NCBI RefSeq assembly: GCF_029633865.1 | Contig: NC_079223.1 | Span: forward strand, 39,696,706 to 39,760,705 | Reading direction: 5' to 3' | From: Lampris incognitus | Taxonomy: Eukaryota; Chordata; Actinopteri; Lampriformes; Lampridae | Length of the DNA: 64,000 bases | Shown here: positions 40,959 through 64,000 of the stretch, piece by piece | How positions within the stretch are numbered: position 1 is the first letter of the stretch | Layout of the letters: each line of letters begins with the position of its first letter | Program-made: the position numbers and the translations under genes | Notes under the pieces: generated by a model | Databases searched by the model: none | Seen by the model: the letters and a program-made list of their open reading frames with translations, nothing else | Told to the model about the DNA's origin: nothing

Positions 40959-43609
40959 CAGAGACAGAGAGACAGAGAGAAGGGGGGGTGACTCTAACCT
41001 CAAATGCCCCACATGATTTGATAGGATATATATAGATGTTGGTCAGAGTGTTAGCCTCCCCATGGTTTCTTGCATCTTCATCTTCCTCGCTGCCTCCACA
41101 TGCACTCCATGATGGTACTACAGGATTATGTCTCTCATCTACCTGGTCAGTTGTACGGTTAGTGACTTTAATGGGAGGATCTTGGTTGAAGTTTTGGGTT
41201 TGATTCAGTTTCTGCATTCTGTCTTGGTTCACTTTCACTGGTTTCTCCACAAAGCAATCAACAACAAAGCTCAGGAATTTTTGACAGTCTTCAAAGGTTG
41301 ACATATAGCCAAAGGACACCCGCACAGATCCCGTTGGTTGGCCATCCACCAGGTCTATGCTGTCTCCACACACATGGCCAGCCTCAAAGAGAAAAGGAAA
41401 CATTACCGTCTCAGCGAAGTAGCAATATTTCTTATTTCAGCTCTACCATGCTTTTCTTCGTCCTTGTCGTCTCACCTGTAGATTTCTCTTAACCTGTTGA
41501 TTGGTCATACCAAGGAAGAACTGGCAGGCCCCGGTGTTGCAGAAGCATCCCGTGCGCACATGAATATCATAAAGACTAGCGAGTTTATCCACCTGAGGGG
41601 AATATGATAATCAAGTTGTTGAATTATGCACAAGCACGGCACAAGTATGCAGTAATTATGGCTGAAACCGAAACAAAGCCTGTTCCCCAAGTGCACCTGA
41701 GAGTATCCAATCATTTGTCCATGACAGTCCATCAGGTTGAAGTTAAGGATTGCGCCTTGTGTGTTTGGACTCTCAAACTGGCCTTCGGTGTAGATCTGAG
41801 CCACTGGCCGCCCGTTGCCATGGCAAAGACTTGACAGCACCGTGTAAGTGTAGCGTGCTAAGCCAAATGTGTGCAGCTGGATGTTGTCCATTCCCCCTGA
41901 AGCCAAAGAGGGGATAAAGAAAGGATTGTTCATGTATCCTTGAAGCTGAAAATCATGAAACTCCAACAATAATTTGACAAGTTCCTTAGTTTCACTGCAA
42001 GCAGTCTTCGAGCAGACTACCTGTGATCTTGTACAGAGCATCAAAACTGTGATTAAGGGCGATGATGTCCAAGAATGATATGGTTCCATCTTCAAATCTT
42101 TATTAGGAGAGAGGTAGATGTAATATTAGAGAGCAACCCGGCAGCCATGACTACAGTGTTTTTATCACTGACATCCCTGAAATTTGATACCAAGAATATT
42201 TCAGACACACATATAAATGGACTGAATAATATTTCACCTGTCAGAAATATTTGCTGTTTGCACGTAATAATCCTCTCCTGCAAGATATGCTGCTGCTGTA
42301 CCGCCACCAAAATAAGCCTTCTTTAATATGGCTGCCGTGTCGTTGCGGATCAGAAGGGCGCCTAGACCAGTAGGGAAACCAAACATCTTGTAGAAGGAGA
42401 TGGGAATAAAATCAGCAGGGCACTCCTGTAGGTCTAAAGGGGAGCAGCTGACAAGAGAGGCAGCATCGAGTAGCACAAACCAGCGGCCCGGGTGGTCACA
42501 GGCCGGGTAGAGCCGTCTTGCCTGGATGCCTTTCACATGGCTTAGGGGATACTTTCTGCCAGAGAAATTGCTCTGCGCCGGATAACAGAAGAGGTGTGGT
42601 GTCTGGCAACCACGACCTCTCCCTGAAGCCCCTTCCTTGGCTGTGTTTTCCACTTCATGCGGTGACACTGGGAGGAGAGCTACACCCTGCTCAGAGGTCA
42701 GCCCTCTGATGCCAATCACTGACGTATGGTTGTCAGTGAGGTAGCTGAAATGACTCCCGGCCTGGCCTGCAGTCCGGGACCTCCACGGAAAGCTCAGAGC
42801 AACTAATTTGAGAGCCTCGGTACAACCAGAAACGAAAATTACGGAGTATTCCTCAGGGGTGGTGTTGAAATGTTGCAATACCCTGCAAGAAAATGACTTT
42901 ATTACTCTACTTGCTTAACCCTGGCAAACGGCCATACACAGATACCCACAATGGCAGAAAACAACAACAGACTTTTTTTTCAGCCGAAAGGAAACGTGCG
43001 TTACCTGTATCTGACACGCTCCACAGTGTCATGTGTCAGTCTGCTGCTGGGGCTACGGCTGTGGGGGTTACCTATTGGTAAAGGTCAAGTCAAGACAATT
43101 TTATTTGTATAGCCCAATATCACAAATTACACATTTGCCTCAAGGGGCTTTACACAGCAACACAACATCCTGTCGTTATATCCTCGCATCACAACACAGA
43201 GGTTTAAAAAAACACATGTAATAAACAAAAAAGAAAGATACAATACAGTTAATACAGGTTAGGTTGACCCTTATGAGTGACCCCCATTTCTCACCGTATA
43301 CATTTCTTGAGATGTCCTGGCAGAAATCTCTCACCAGTGACTCTGGGTACAGGGTTGCTGCTGCATGGTCCAGATACGTTATTCCTGTTTATATTTTCAT
43401 TTTACCAGAAATAAAAATAAAAACGAGCATTTGTATTGCATAACAGCGCACGATATTTGTGTGACACCGCTTTGCCATCACTTCTCACAGGATTTACCTT
43501 TCAGCCGTGTGAACTCCTGAGCTATCAGGTCCCGCAGGTCTCTGGAATAACCGTAGCGGCTCCAGACTTTCTTGAAACTCTCAAAGGTGCAAAGTGTTGG
43601 GAAATCCAT
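38152..43609 (-). CDS. mocos: molybdenum cofactor sulfurase
   Basis: PLP-dependent enzyme that moves sulfur from cysteine to the molybdenum cofactor, activating xanthine dehydrogenase and aldehyde oxidase. Exons from the start: 43498-43609, 43295-43384, 43005-43071, 42238-42882, 42021-42097, 41697-41896, 41476-41592, 40999-41382, 40623-40785, 40422-40509, 39883-40007, 38920-39016, 38617-38764, 38408-38512, 38152-38259, in frame to 841 codons (human 888). The aminotransferase-V domain fills residues 1 to about 480, with the PLP lysine in PISFYKMFGFPTG and the cysteine loop RTGCFCNTGACQ. A linker follows, then the MOSC N-terminal barrel (NIYIYPIKSCGAFE, GLLYDRGWMVVNGNGV) and the MOSC domain with GRCERCQMIGVDQGTG. 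The acceptor at 38512 was preferred over 38505 because only it keeps frame. Confidence 0.97.
39330..39668 (-). repeat. SINE family A in a mocos intron
   Basis: Minus-strand copy between mocos exons 38920-39016 and 39883-40007, with (CCAT)n at left, a short CA run and a clear tRNA-like head at right (GGTGGCGTAGTGG). No convincing target duplication. Confidence 0.82.
40815..40985. repeat. GA/GACA simple repeat filling mocos intron 8
   Basis: About 170 bp of (GA)n and (GACA)n, which is CT/TGTC in the sense of mocos. The intron is only 213 bp (40786-40998), so nearly all of it is pyrimidine-rich repeat. Confidence 0.9.
43083..43200 (+). repeat. dispersed repeat, second copy of the 30382 type
   Basis: GTCAAGTCAAGACAATTTTATTTGTATAGCCCAATATCAC followed by TTTGCCTCAAGGGGCTTTACA; this resembles the 3' end of a fish LINE. 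It starts 11 bp upstream of the mocos exon 3 acceptor, in intron 2. Confidence 0.6.
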
Positions 43610-44707
43610 GGCAGTGCCTCGCCGCGATCTCTGCAGGGGACGCCGTTTTTATTCGCAGGGCCCTTCACCGCTACAGTGGTTTACAGAGACTGACTTAGTC
43701 GATGACAAGGTCCAAGTCCATCCAAACTAACGTCCCCACCAAGTCCCCGCTACACATCACGAGTTCGACTCGCAAGCATTTTCCTCGCATTTATCCGATC
43801 CGCCGGCCAAGAAACAGGAAGGCGTGCTGTGCACGGGTCGTTGAGGAAAACGGCAGGCATGACTTTGCCGAAACAAGTTAAAGGTTGAGAAAGTGGAATT
43901 GCGTAGGGCGTGCGGTGTCGAATTTGGTATCCCCTCCACCTAATATGCATCCCATAGTTCCGCGGCGTCGCGGGAACGCGCATACGTCCTCTTAAAGCGG
44001 GCCATGCCATGCCCGCGTTTCCGTTTCACGCAAGGAAATGAAAAATGGCTTCATTTGGACTTTTTTTTTTTTACCTCGTTATTTTTTAGCTCGTCATCTT
44101 GATTTTACACGCAACGTAGCATACCGAAAGCATAAAGCTCTTCCAGTCACGGTTTGTATGCTTTTGGTACTTTGTCTGTAAAACCAGAAAAAAAAGATAA
44201 TCAAAAAAAATAGTGAAAAAATTACGTTTTCCCATATGGCCGCGGGTTCGAGTTTATATAGGAAACATATTCTATTTGGGATACGAAATTTGGCATCACG
44301 TACAGGCCTTGATTGAGACATGGGATGATGAAAAATAACACCACAGAGCTGCAGGAGTTATAACCGACGTCCGTTGTGTAACTAACGGCAAGCAGAAGAA
44401 ATTGACGTTGTTGCATGGGCTCAGAAACAGCTCACAAACGAGGATGGATAAATTGCACTTTCAAATGTAAACCATTATGTTGATTGCATCTTCCACATTG
44501 CAATCAGCTGAAGTAATTTGCAGATGATTACTTTGTGCTCGGCCGCTATCAGCGTTTACTTTACCTCTTACTGTCATCTGTGGATTCTGTCTGCCGAATG
44601 GACAACTGATTACAACAGAATAAGCTATCTGTTAGCTTATACCGTCTTCTCTTTATCCCCTGTCTCGGCGATAGTGAGGAGACTAGCTTTGACCTTGACG
44701 TTGAAAT
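43610..44707. other. mocos upstream region
   Basis: CpG-rich from 43610 to about 44030 (GGCGTCGCGGGAACGCG near 43965), which probably includes the mocos promoter. Beyond that it is AT-rich with no gene or repeat that I recognise. Confidence 0.5.
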
Positions 44708-45080
44708 TGTAAACTACTAATAAGACACGTTAGCCCCTAGCTAACGGATCTGACCCTTTAGCCGAGCGGTTAGTGATGTCGCCTTGTGGTGCAATACACC
44801 TCGTATCGAATCCCGCACCGGGCAAGAAAATAACCCGTTACATTGGTGGCAGCGGTGGGATCCGGAAGTGTGCAGATCCTCAGAAGCCTCTTCGGAGCGC
44901 GGGAATAACAAAGCGCGAGGGCGCGCTTCCGGGGAGGGCGACGACTGTAAACTACGAATAAGACACGTTAGCCCCTAACTAACGGGTCTGACCCTTTAGC
45001 CGAGCGGTTAGCGATGTCGCCCTGTGGTGCAGTACACCTCGTATCGAATCCCGCACCGGGCAAGAAAATAACCGGTTACA
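44708..45080. mobile_element. miniature LTR-type element (TRIM-like) with tRNA-like terminal repeats
   Basis: Two direct repeats of identical length, 135 bp (44708-44842 and 44946-45080), each TGTAAACTAC...GTTACA, about 5% apart, surround a 103-bp interior. The interior starts TTGGTGGCAGCGGTGGGAT, in the place of a primer-binding site, and ends purine-rich (GGGGAGGGCGACGAC), in the place of a polypurine tract. No coding capacity. Each repeat contains a tRNA-like stretch with an A-box-like TAGCCGAGCGGTTAG and a B-box-like GTATCGAATCCC. I see no target duplication. A tandem pair of SINE-like units is the alternative. Confidence 0.62.
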
Positions 45081-45279
45081 CTAACGTTAGCTGTAGCCTA
45101 GCAACGGCATGAACGCCGTCAGCTAGCGCGTGTGGCAGCGTCACGCGGCGTACACGCGTGCACACGCTTGGTTTAAGGGTTTAAATATCACAGCACCAGT
45201 CTTCATGATAAGAGTCACGCTCAGTAAACCCGTTGATATCTGTTTTAACACATTTTTAAATTTCAGATGGTCAAAAAAA

Positions 45280-45345
45280 CCTCCCGGATTGGATTTGCTG
45301 CTGTCCGGGAGACTGGGGCCAATTCCGGGAGGGTTGGCAACCCTG
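45280..45345. repeat. hAT-like terminus with subterminal hairpin
   Basis: CCTCCCGGATTGG at 45280-45292 pairs with CCAATTCCGGGAGG at 45319-45332, followed by GTTGGCAACCCTG at the outer end. This matches the end design of common fish hAT-type MITEs. The other terminus was not found. Confidence 0.5.
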
Positions 45346-45512
45346 ATCGTGATGGTTGTAGTAGTAGCTGTACTGCAATAAGTATAGAATTTAGCAGGAG
45401 TAGCTTGTTATCAGAAGAAGTCTAATATTAAGTGTGAAGTGTGTGACAAAATGTGTTTTGTGTGACAAAACTGTTGCATACTATGTTCTTGAAGTCATTG
45501 AGCTGTTACTTG

Positions 45513-45514
<2 letters not shown>

Positions 45515-45588
<74 letters not shown>
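45515..45588. repeat. (GT)n microsatellite
   Basis: About 37 uninterrupted GT units in the mocos-pcbp4 spacer. Both strands give long meaningless ORFs here. Confidence 0.95.
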
Positions 45589-45591
<3 letters not shown>

Positions 45592-45649
45592 CACATGACA
45601 CATTTCTCACTCAGGGAAAGCGTCCTTTCAAACAGTTTTCTTAGCTGTC

Positions 45650-45790
45650 TGTGAATGTTCTCATTCATCCAGGTCATGGTTATCCAAAGGAATTGAATCG
45701 AGTGCAACTGGACTTGGTATATATCCGTGAAGACGTTTTGCCTCTCATCCAAGAGGCTTCATCAGTTCGTGCCTTTCTCACTAGACCAAG
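45650..45790 (-). repeat. Penelope-like 3' end, second subfamily
   Basis: On the minus strand GGATGAGAGGCAAAACGTCT, ACGGATATATACC, then ATTCAATTCCTTTGG, GACCTGGATGAATGAGAA. This is the end sequence of another Penelope-like group common in fish. Broken relic without coding sequence. Confidence 0.55.
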
Positions 45791-48300
45791 CTAGTCTGAG
45801 TTTTCTTAGCTATTTCATTTTTATCCATTTTTTTCATAGTTGGCTAATCTTGCTTTTACGCAAAGGGTAAAAAAGATTAAACTGTTTACAATAAACTGCC
45901 ATGAAATGAAAGGATAATGTAGTGCCTAAATTATCTCAAGCTCCATATCAGTTTCTGGGAAAACTTTGTCCAGTATTATGGATGGCGAGATCTTTTAGCA
46001 GCTTTGCTGTTGTACTCACTTTGGGGGCAGTTTTAGTATTTTCTTTTCTTGTTTTGAGACGTTTTCCTTTTCCTTTTCATGCCCTCCCAGACACCCCCCC
46101 CCCCACACACACATACACAACAAAAACTCATTGACTTTATATCAAAAAGTGCATCAGCGAGCACAACGAAATATGCAAAGAGTCTATAGCAAAGTTCATT
46201 GAACTTAGTTGAGGTAAATATTTGTGGCCTGTTGATTTAGGTGTAGAAAGGCCAGTGCACTTGGTCTGAGAGACTGCCATGAGGCTCACAGCAGCCGTCA
46301 TTGTCTCCGTGCAATGCACTGAAAAGTAATTAAATATGCCACTTATGCTTCGCTGATTGTTTTCTCTCAGAATTTTGAAGCTCAGCTGAATACATTTTTT
46401 TTTTCAGTGCAGAAGGGCTGCATTGTATCCTCGCCGGCCTCATTACCAGGGCGTTGGGGTGGGGGAGGGGCAGGGGCAAAGAGGGGACGAAGCACCCCAT
46501 GGAGACATTGTGCTTAAAATGACTGAACACCTCAAACAGCACATTGTCCTCCCTAGTCCTCAATTAGTCCTGCGTTATGTGTCATGGCTGTCTTGTGTAA
46601 AGCACTGATTTCTTACAAAGGGGTTTATTTTTAGAGAAAACCTGACCTCGTGCAAGCAGGAAGCTATCTGAGCATGATCATCACGGCAGTCACATAGGGT
46701 TGTTAGTCACAGAGCTACATCAGTTAAGCAAACAAAAGCCCCTTTTTTCCAGGCAATGTCTCCGTGTTTATTTTTGGCATCTGCCAAAGGATAGACCTTC
46801 CTACTTGTGTTGTGCTGTCTGCGACTGCAGCCAGTTCTACCCTTGTTGGACAATATCCGGTTGAGGGTCCACTTTGCCCTGCCCTAAGGCCCCTCCAGCT
46901 AGTGGATCTCTGCTGAGGAACGCCTCTTTCGTGGCACTGACAGGGAGAATTAGGCAAGAGATGCGGGTTCACTTGCCCTCCATAGGGGCTTATCTTGGAC
47001 TAAGCTGAGGGACTAATAGCAAAGCCAGTCTCACTCCAGCCGGTCTGAGGGCACAGGGAGCCATCTGTCCACTCTCTGTGCAATAACCGACAACAAAGGC
47101 GGCAAACATTTAATACGGACTGTAAACTAAAGGGCCATTCATTCAGAGGATACTAAGGCCAAAGAAGAGGAAAGAGTTTTCTGCTATAGAAGGTTAGTAT
47201 TTTATACGTATCATTCTTGTTCCACTACAGGCCTCTCCGCCACACATGGGACTTAAAAGGATCAGGTGCTGTACCGCCTGTTTGCACTGGAAATAAACTT
47301 ACAGACTAGAATAAAATTGGGCTTTCAGCCAGACATTGGGCTGCCCTTTGATTTAACAAGTTCTTGAACAGTGAATCCACTTGCAGAGTTGTGATTTACG
47401 GGTACATGTACTAGTTTTAGGCTCGACTTGCAAGAACTGGCAAAGCTGTGAACTGATCGTTTCTCCGTTGTCCGTCATAATGTAAAAAATTTGAGCTCGC
47501 ACACTTAAGGTAAGGCACTGATAGTGTAGGTCCAAAATGTTGAACTCAAAAATGACGTATTTGAGAGGATTTTTACAGCCTGTTAGTCCAGACGCGTCAC
47601 AAGTCTGCAGTTCTGAGCGCTCTAAACTCTCTTGTTGCAGACAGGAGACAATACCCTGATGCCAGGCAGCATGCTATGCTAATGTATGAGATCAGAAATA
47701 CTAGCTATGACCGGAGTATTACTGTGGAGGAGCTAGCAGTATGGGCTAGAAACTGGTTAGTAATAATGAGATATATTAAAAAAAAAGAGGAAAATATCTC
47801 ACAGTTTGAAACCTACAACGAACGCTATTACAAAATTTATGCAACACATGTTGGAAAACTGTTCGATTCTCGACTTAAAAGACCAGTCCTAAGCTTTTTT
47901 TTTAAAAAAAAACATTATTATAAGCTAGTAGTATTATGAGGATATAATCACTTTATTTTCCTATAATTTATTATTCCCTCCTTTTTTTCTTGTTAAATCC
48001 CATTACGTTTTCAAATGAAACGACAGGAGGTCAGATGCAAGTAATCCACTTTCATATTGTTCCCCGACACAAAACAAACCAAATGTTCTTTCGCACGGAT
48101 TTGTGTCCTCGTCATTGTCTACTGCACATTAGTGACCGTCTTTGTTATGAAGGGCTGGGTTTGATCATCTCTATGTCGTGTAGCCTCGGCGGGCGCCGAG
48201 CTGAACTTGTGTTTTGTCCTTAAGTCTTGGGCGGGGGGCTGACACGCTGGAGGTGACAGAAATGGGTCAAAAGAGTCTTAGCATTAACCAAACAAATCCT
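45791..48300. other. gene-free spacer
   Basis: About 2.5 kb, AT-rich, with C and T runs at about 46086-46100 and 46393-46410. No exon, RNA gene or repeat family that I recognise. Confidence 0.5.
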
Positions 48301-49100
48301 TGTCTATAGGATTAGATTGTGGGGTTGCTGGTTATTCGACGCATATACTCCCAACGTTGTAAAGACACCCGGGAGGGGGACTGGTCGGGGGGCTCCTGTC
48401 AGCGGCCAGGCCCGCAAACCCGTCCAAATTCTGGCGGTAATTGTTTGGATTTGGCTAATTTCCTCGGCTCTGCCTGGGCTTTCCAATTGAAGCGTTTGGC
48501 TGTGAAAACCCACATTTACCTCCGGAAACCCACGTGCGCCTCCATCTGCAGGCACATCAATCAGTATAATCACATGTCGTGTTATCCCCGCGGAGATCTG
48601 TCTGGCTATTCTTGCAGCGCAACGACAATGCATGCTAGTCTCGTTGTATTAATAGCTAATCTAATCCAGTGGCACTGGCCACGTTGGAGTCCAAACTGTA
48701 CTCATTCTCTGGTCTGTTTTTAGGTGTGGAATGGCGGCAGAGGGTTCTCTGTTCATCGGCGTGCGTGAGTATCTGAGGTGACTGAAGGTCGTGCGTTACG
48801 AACGCCGCGCTTAAAACGCCGGCGTGTTGAGGAGGGTCGAGTTCTGGATTAACCGGGGAGCGCCTCGTACACGTCCAGAGCTCCGTCCGCCTGTGACGTC
48901 ATCACGGTTTCAGGAAGCGTTTCCATCCCTTTGTTTTTCCCGCAAACAGATCGTGGCCCAGTTTTCGTGTGTTTCCGCACACTTCACTAGGCCCGAGAGC
49001 CGGTGGACACGGACTATCACACAACGTGTAACTGTTGTAACAGACGGTCGTAGTTAATCCCTTTAATATGTAACGCACATTACCCAACATTTTTTTTTAC
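48301..49100 (+). promoter_or_regulatory. pcbp4: probable pcbp4 promoter / 5' exon region
   Basis: CpG-rich block about 1-1.8 kb before the first coding exon. It contains a perfect CRE palindrome TGACGTCA at 48894-48901 and GC boxes near 48230 and 48370. A non-coding first exon of pcbp4 is expected here but its donor could not be fixed; a GAATGGCGGCAGAGG stretch at 48728 is one candidate. Confidence 0.45.
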
Positions 49101-49604
49101 ATTTTTTTAAAATTTCTAATTTTTTCCCCCCATCAACATTACTCATGAATTCTTGGCAAGGGATTTGTCAGACATGCAGAGCTTATGGGAACCACGGTGT
49201 TTACTGGGACAAACGGTAGATTGTTAAAGCACTTCCTGGAAACATGGGGATGTAATAGGCAGTGTGATCTCCGTCCTCATGACTTCCCTCTGTGTTAACA
49301 TGCCTTCCACTCGGCTCAGTGGCTGTCCTTTTTTTTTGAGAGAGAGAGAGAGACTGGAAACAGAGCGACATTGTGTGGCGTCAGAATGATATTAAGAGTC
49401 TCCTTTTATTCGCAGTCACACAGATGTCACTTGATCCTTGGCACTGTAGAGAACAAGTGGCTGCCTTTGTTGCTCATTTAGTCTAAGTTAAATCACTCAA
49501 GTCTCATTTAGCTGGAACTGGAAACAATGTCACATGATGTGACGATTAAACACCTAACATTAAAGCTCCGCTGAGCATCAGATAATTAATTCTGAATCAG
49601 GTGT

Positions 49605-49685
49605 CTTTATGCATGCAGGTAAGAAAAATCAAAGGAAGTTGAATCAAAGTATGCAGATGAACTGATTCAGCTTTCTTTGATTCTG
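49605..49685 (+). repeat. Penelope-like end remnant forming a hairpin
   Basis: AATCAAAGGAAGTTGAATCA and its near-complement TGATTCAGCTTTCTTTGATT face each other around 18 bp. The right arm equals the terminal sequence seen at 12257 and 31725. It lies upstream of the first pcbp4 coding exon. Confidence 0.6.
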
Positions 49686-50090
49686 AATCAGTTATAATGA
49701 TAACCTTTTCCTTGTCATGTGTCTAGATACAGTAAACTTCAAAGCCAAAGCTGTTCATTGCTTGGCATGTCCAAAAAGTAATGCTCCTTTATCATCCACA
49801 AAAAAGAAAAAGGCGTCCAAGGGATTTGTATTGCTTGTTTTTGACTGATTACGTAAATAAATATCAGCCCTGTCCCGTGATGAAATTGCCTGCTACGTTT
49901 ACCGTATCAATATTTTAGACTATAATTGATTGAACCATCTGGAATACTCAAGCACTTGTTATGCATGCTGAAGATGTCTCAATGTGGGATTTGTTGTTAC
50001 TGTTGTCTCTCTTTCTTTTTTTTGTTGCTTTATTTGCAGAGTTGTAAATTTGAAGATCTTAAATCATTCCGAACATCTGAAAAGGAAGAA

Positions 50091-61835
<11,745 letters not shown>

Positions 61836-62845
61836 CACTGTACGTGCTATGATTTCTTTTTTTGTGTCTAGTCAATATGGACAACTGTTGTATTTCTAGT
61901 GTCATCGTCAGACAACAATAGTGTATTTAAGTCTGGACTATACCAACGTCTACTGTCCTAAGTACCTGTAGCTAGTAAACTGTGACATAGTAACAGCTAA
62001 TTTACATAAACCAGGACAGTGTTAGTACCAGGCTTTCAGGGTAATAAAGATACTGATGAATGATGATGTAATAGCATGTCTGTAACAAGTAAAGTTAACT
62101 GTTAACTGAAGCAGGTTGACATCCCAAGATCCCCTTACAGACATGTGCAACAGTTCATATGGACTTCTCAGGGTTATAGTAGCATCATAGAAAATGTTAT
62201 TTTTCTAATGGATGGTGTTTTATGGAGGTTTACGCAATTATTTGCTCCGTTTCCCAGTAAAACATATTTTCCGCAATGCAAACAAAGAAAAAAAAAAGGA
62301 CTTACTTTTGTATGTGTGTTTAGTTTTGTTAGAAATACATGCTAGTGTTACATGCTCGGAAAGACTGTTGGCAGCAGGCATGAAAGCATTGACTTGTAAA
62401 GTAAAATGCATTTCTGTTAACAAGGGTTGGTCCACTCCTCTGTGCTCCCCTGTCATAATTCCTCCTTTCCCCCACTAGGCTCTCATCAATGGTAACAGGC
62501 TTGGGTGTTCTGTAGTAGCGCTGCACAGTTGCAGCTCTGATGGGATTATCCTAAAGCCACATTGGATTCTAGTGGATTTGACTCTACACAATTATGCTGT
62601 AGAGTGGGACTGGAATAAATAACTTATTTTCTGTCTCTTTATGTTAGCTTTTTTTGTTTTTCTTGGATCTAAATGAGTGGAATAAGTCAACTCTGCTCTG
62701 CAGACAGTGTCTGTCTCTGGCACTGAACATTTATTGTAAGAAATGTATGTTTATTAATGTGTTTTTTTTGTGTTTTTTTGTGTGGTGTGGGTCTACCCCA
62801 AACAGTCCAGATTTGTAATATTTGCTACATATGGAATGACCTTAA

Positions 62846-62851
62846 AATAAA
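62846..62851 (+). terminator. pcbp4: pcbp4 polyadenylation signal
   Basis: AATAAA about 1 kb after the pcbp4 stop codon, preceded by AT-rich 3' UTR and followed by a T-rich stretch. Another AATAAA lies near 62615. Which is used is not known. Confidence 0.6.
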
Positions 62852-63326
62852 TAGAACTTTTTATATAAACCAGTTGGTTGCTCTCTGACTGTGTTGGAAT
62901 TGAAATATCACACTGCAAGGATCCCCTTGACCCAAAGTTCCGATGCAGTTATTATGGAGGACTGATGATGCAAAACAAATTTTCACTCTGATATTTTTGT
63001 CAACTCATAGAGCATACTAAGTTGGGGCTATTTTGGTCAAAACAAACATACTCTTGCACCAGGAAATAAGTAATATTTTTAAGTATATTAGTTCCCAAGG
63101 CATGCTGTACTTGTAGACAAACAATGATCATGATAGTCAGTTAGTATGACTTTTTTTTAATACATAAATAATATATGGCTAGTAAAATCTTTTAAACTGT
63201 ATGTGTTTGATATGTCTATCACCATTCTCCTCTCCAAAAAGCTTTCTGGAGCTGAACACTTATATTTGGAAGTCACAGTAACTGGACAAACAATGTTCTC
63301 ACTTTCAGTTACATACAATTTCACAT

Positions 63327-63748
63327 GTTTTTTTTGGGGGGGGGGATTTCCCCCCCTGTTCTCCCCAATTGTATCCGGCCAATTACACCACTCTTCCGAG
63401 CCGTCCCAGTCGCTACTCCGCCCCCTCTGCCAATCTGGGGAGGTCTGCAGACTACCACACGCCTCCTCTGATACATATGGAGTCGCTAGCCGCTTATTTT
63501 CACCTGACAGTGAAGAGTTTGGCCAAGGGGGACGTTCCCCCTCCCCCCAGAACAGGCACCCCGACTGACCAGAGGAGGCGCTAGTGCAGCGACCAGGACA
63601 CATACCCACATCCGGCTTCCCACCTGTAGACATGGCCAATTGTGTCTGTAGGGATGCCTGACCAAGCTGGAGGTAACACGAAGATTTGAACCGGCGATCC
63701 CTGTGCTGGTAGGCAACGGACTAGACTGCTACGCTACCCGGACGCCCG
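63327..63748 (-). repeat. SINE family B, full-length
   Basis: Minus-strand copy in the spacer after pcbp4, tail (G run, then CTCCCCAATTG) at the left and tRNA-like head at the right. Flanked by a 13-bp duplication with one difference: tacaatttcacat at 63314-63326 and tataatttcacat at 63749-63761. Confidence 0.9.
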
Positions 63749-63761
63749 TATAATTTCACAT

Positions 63762-64000
63762 TTAGTTAATGGAGTTTATATTGTAAATAATTACTAAAAA
63801 CTCAAATTCAATATAGACACTGGTATCTAAGCTAGAGATTGAATGGCTGCAGTGACAACAGTATCCCCATCATGAACTCTAATTTTGATGACTCCACAAC
63901 AAAGGCAAATGTAGCACTTAGCGTATTATATGTTACGGAAAAAAGTAGATTAACTTGGAGCTACCTTACACATCAAGTAAAAATTCAACACACCGCAAGG
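63762..64000. other. spacer at the right edge
   Basis: No gene or repeat recognised. The interval 62852-63326 is also plain spacer. Confidence 0.5.

Noticed and set aside
44750-44825. Functional tRNA gene (and its repeat at 44988-45063)
   Set aside because: The A-box- and B-box-like parts are present, but the stems do not close into a proper cloverleaf by eye and the sequence lies inside two direct repeats, so it is repeat DNA.

Overview
The window is vertebrate nuclear DNA, almost certainly from a teleost fish. Five multi-exon genes with GT/AG introns code for proteins close to their human counterparts. Introns and spacers are full of fish-type repeats: tRNA-derived SINEs, L2/CR1-like and RTE-like LINEs, Tc1 transposons, hAT-type fold-back elements, Penelope-like pieces and long microsatellites. 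I see no bacterial, viral or CRISPR content. Exons were placed by hand from splice sites, reading-frame continuity and recalled human proteins.

Layout. 550-6145 (-) sfxn4, a mitochondrial sideroflexin, head to head with 6551-13816 (+) prdx3, the mitochondrial peroxiredoxin. About 405 bp separate their start codons and probably form one shared promoter. 16858-26379 (-) tm9sf3, an endomembrane nonaspanin, 15 coding exons. 26380-30746 is a spacer with an L2-like LINE, SINEs and an LTR-like relic. 30747-36557 (-) is an abhd12-like serine hydrolase, 12 coding exons, with an intact Tc1 transposon in an intron. 38152-43609 (-) mocos, molybdenum cofactor sulfurase, 15 coding exons. 43610-50090 is a spacer holding a miniature LTR-type element (44708-45080) whose terminal repeats carry a tRNA-like module. 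50091-61835 (+) pcbp4, a three-KH-domain poly(C)-binding protein, 12 coding exons, with an RTE-like LINE and a second intact Tc1 transposon in its introns. The rest, to 64000, is spacer with one SINE.

The placed exons join in frame to predicted proteins of 250 aa (Prdx3), 587 aa (Tm9sf3), 333 aa (Abhd12-like), 841 aa (Mocos) and 422 aa (Pcbp4). Sfxn4 gives 286 aa without its C-terminal exon. The five genes are not one pathway. Sfxn4 and Prdx3 share the mitochondrion and probably a promoter; the others appear to be neighbours by position only.

The most unusual items are the miniature LTR-type element with a tRNA-like core and a related single copy at 27537-27694; a CR1/L2-type LINE copy that keeps its esterase ORF1 and endonuclease but has lost its reverse transcriptase, apparently by internal deletion; a SINE family whose 3' end resembles that of the RTE-like LINE in the same window; two full-length Tc1 transposase ORFs; and introns whose pyrimidine tracts are made of long microsatellites.
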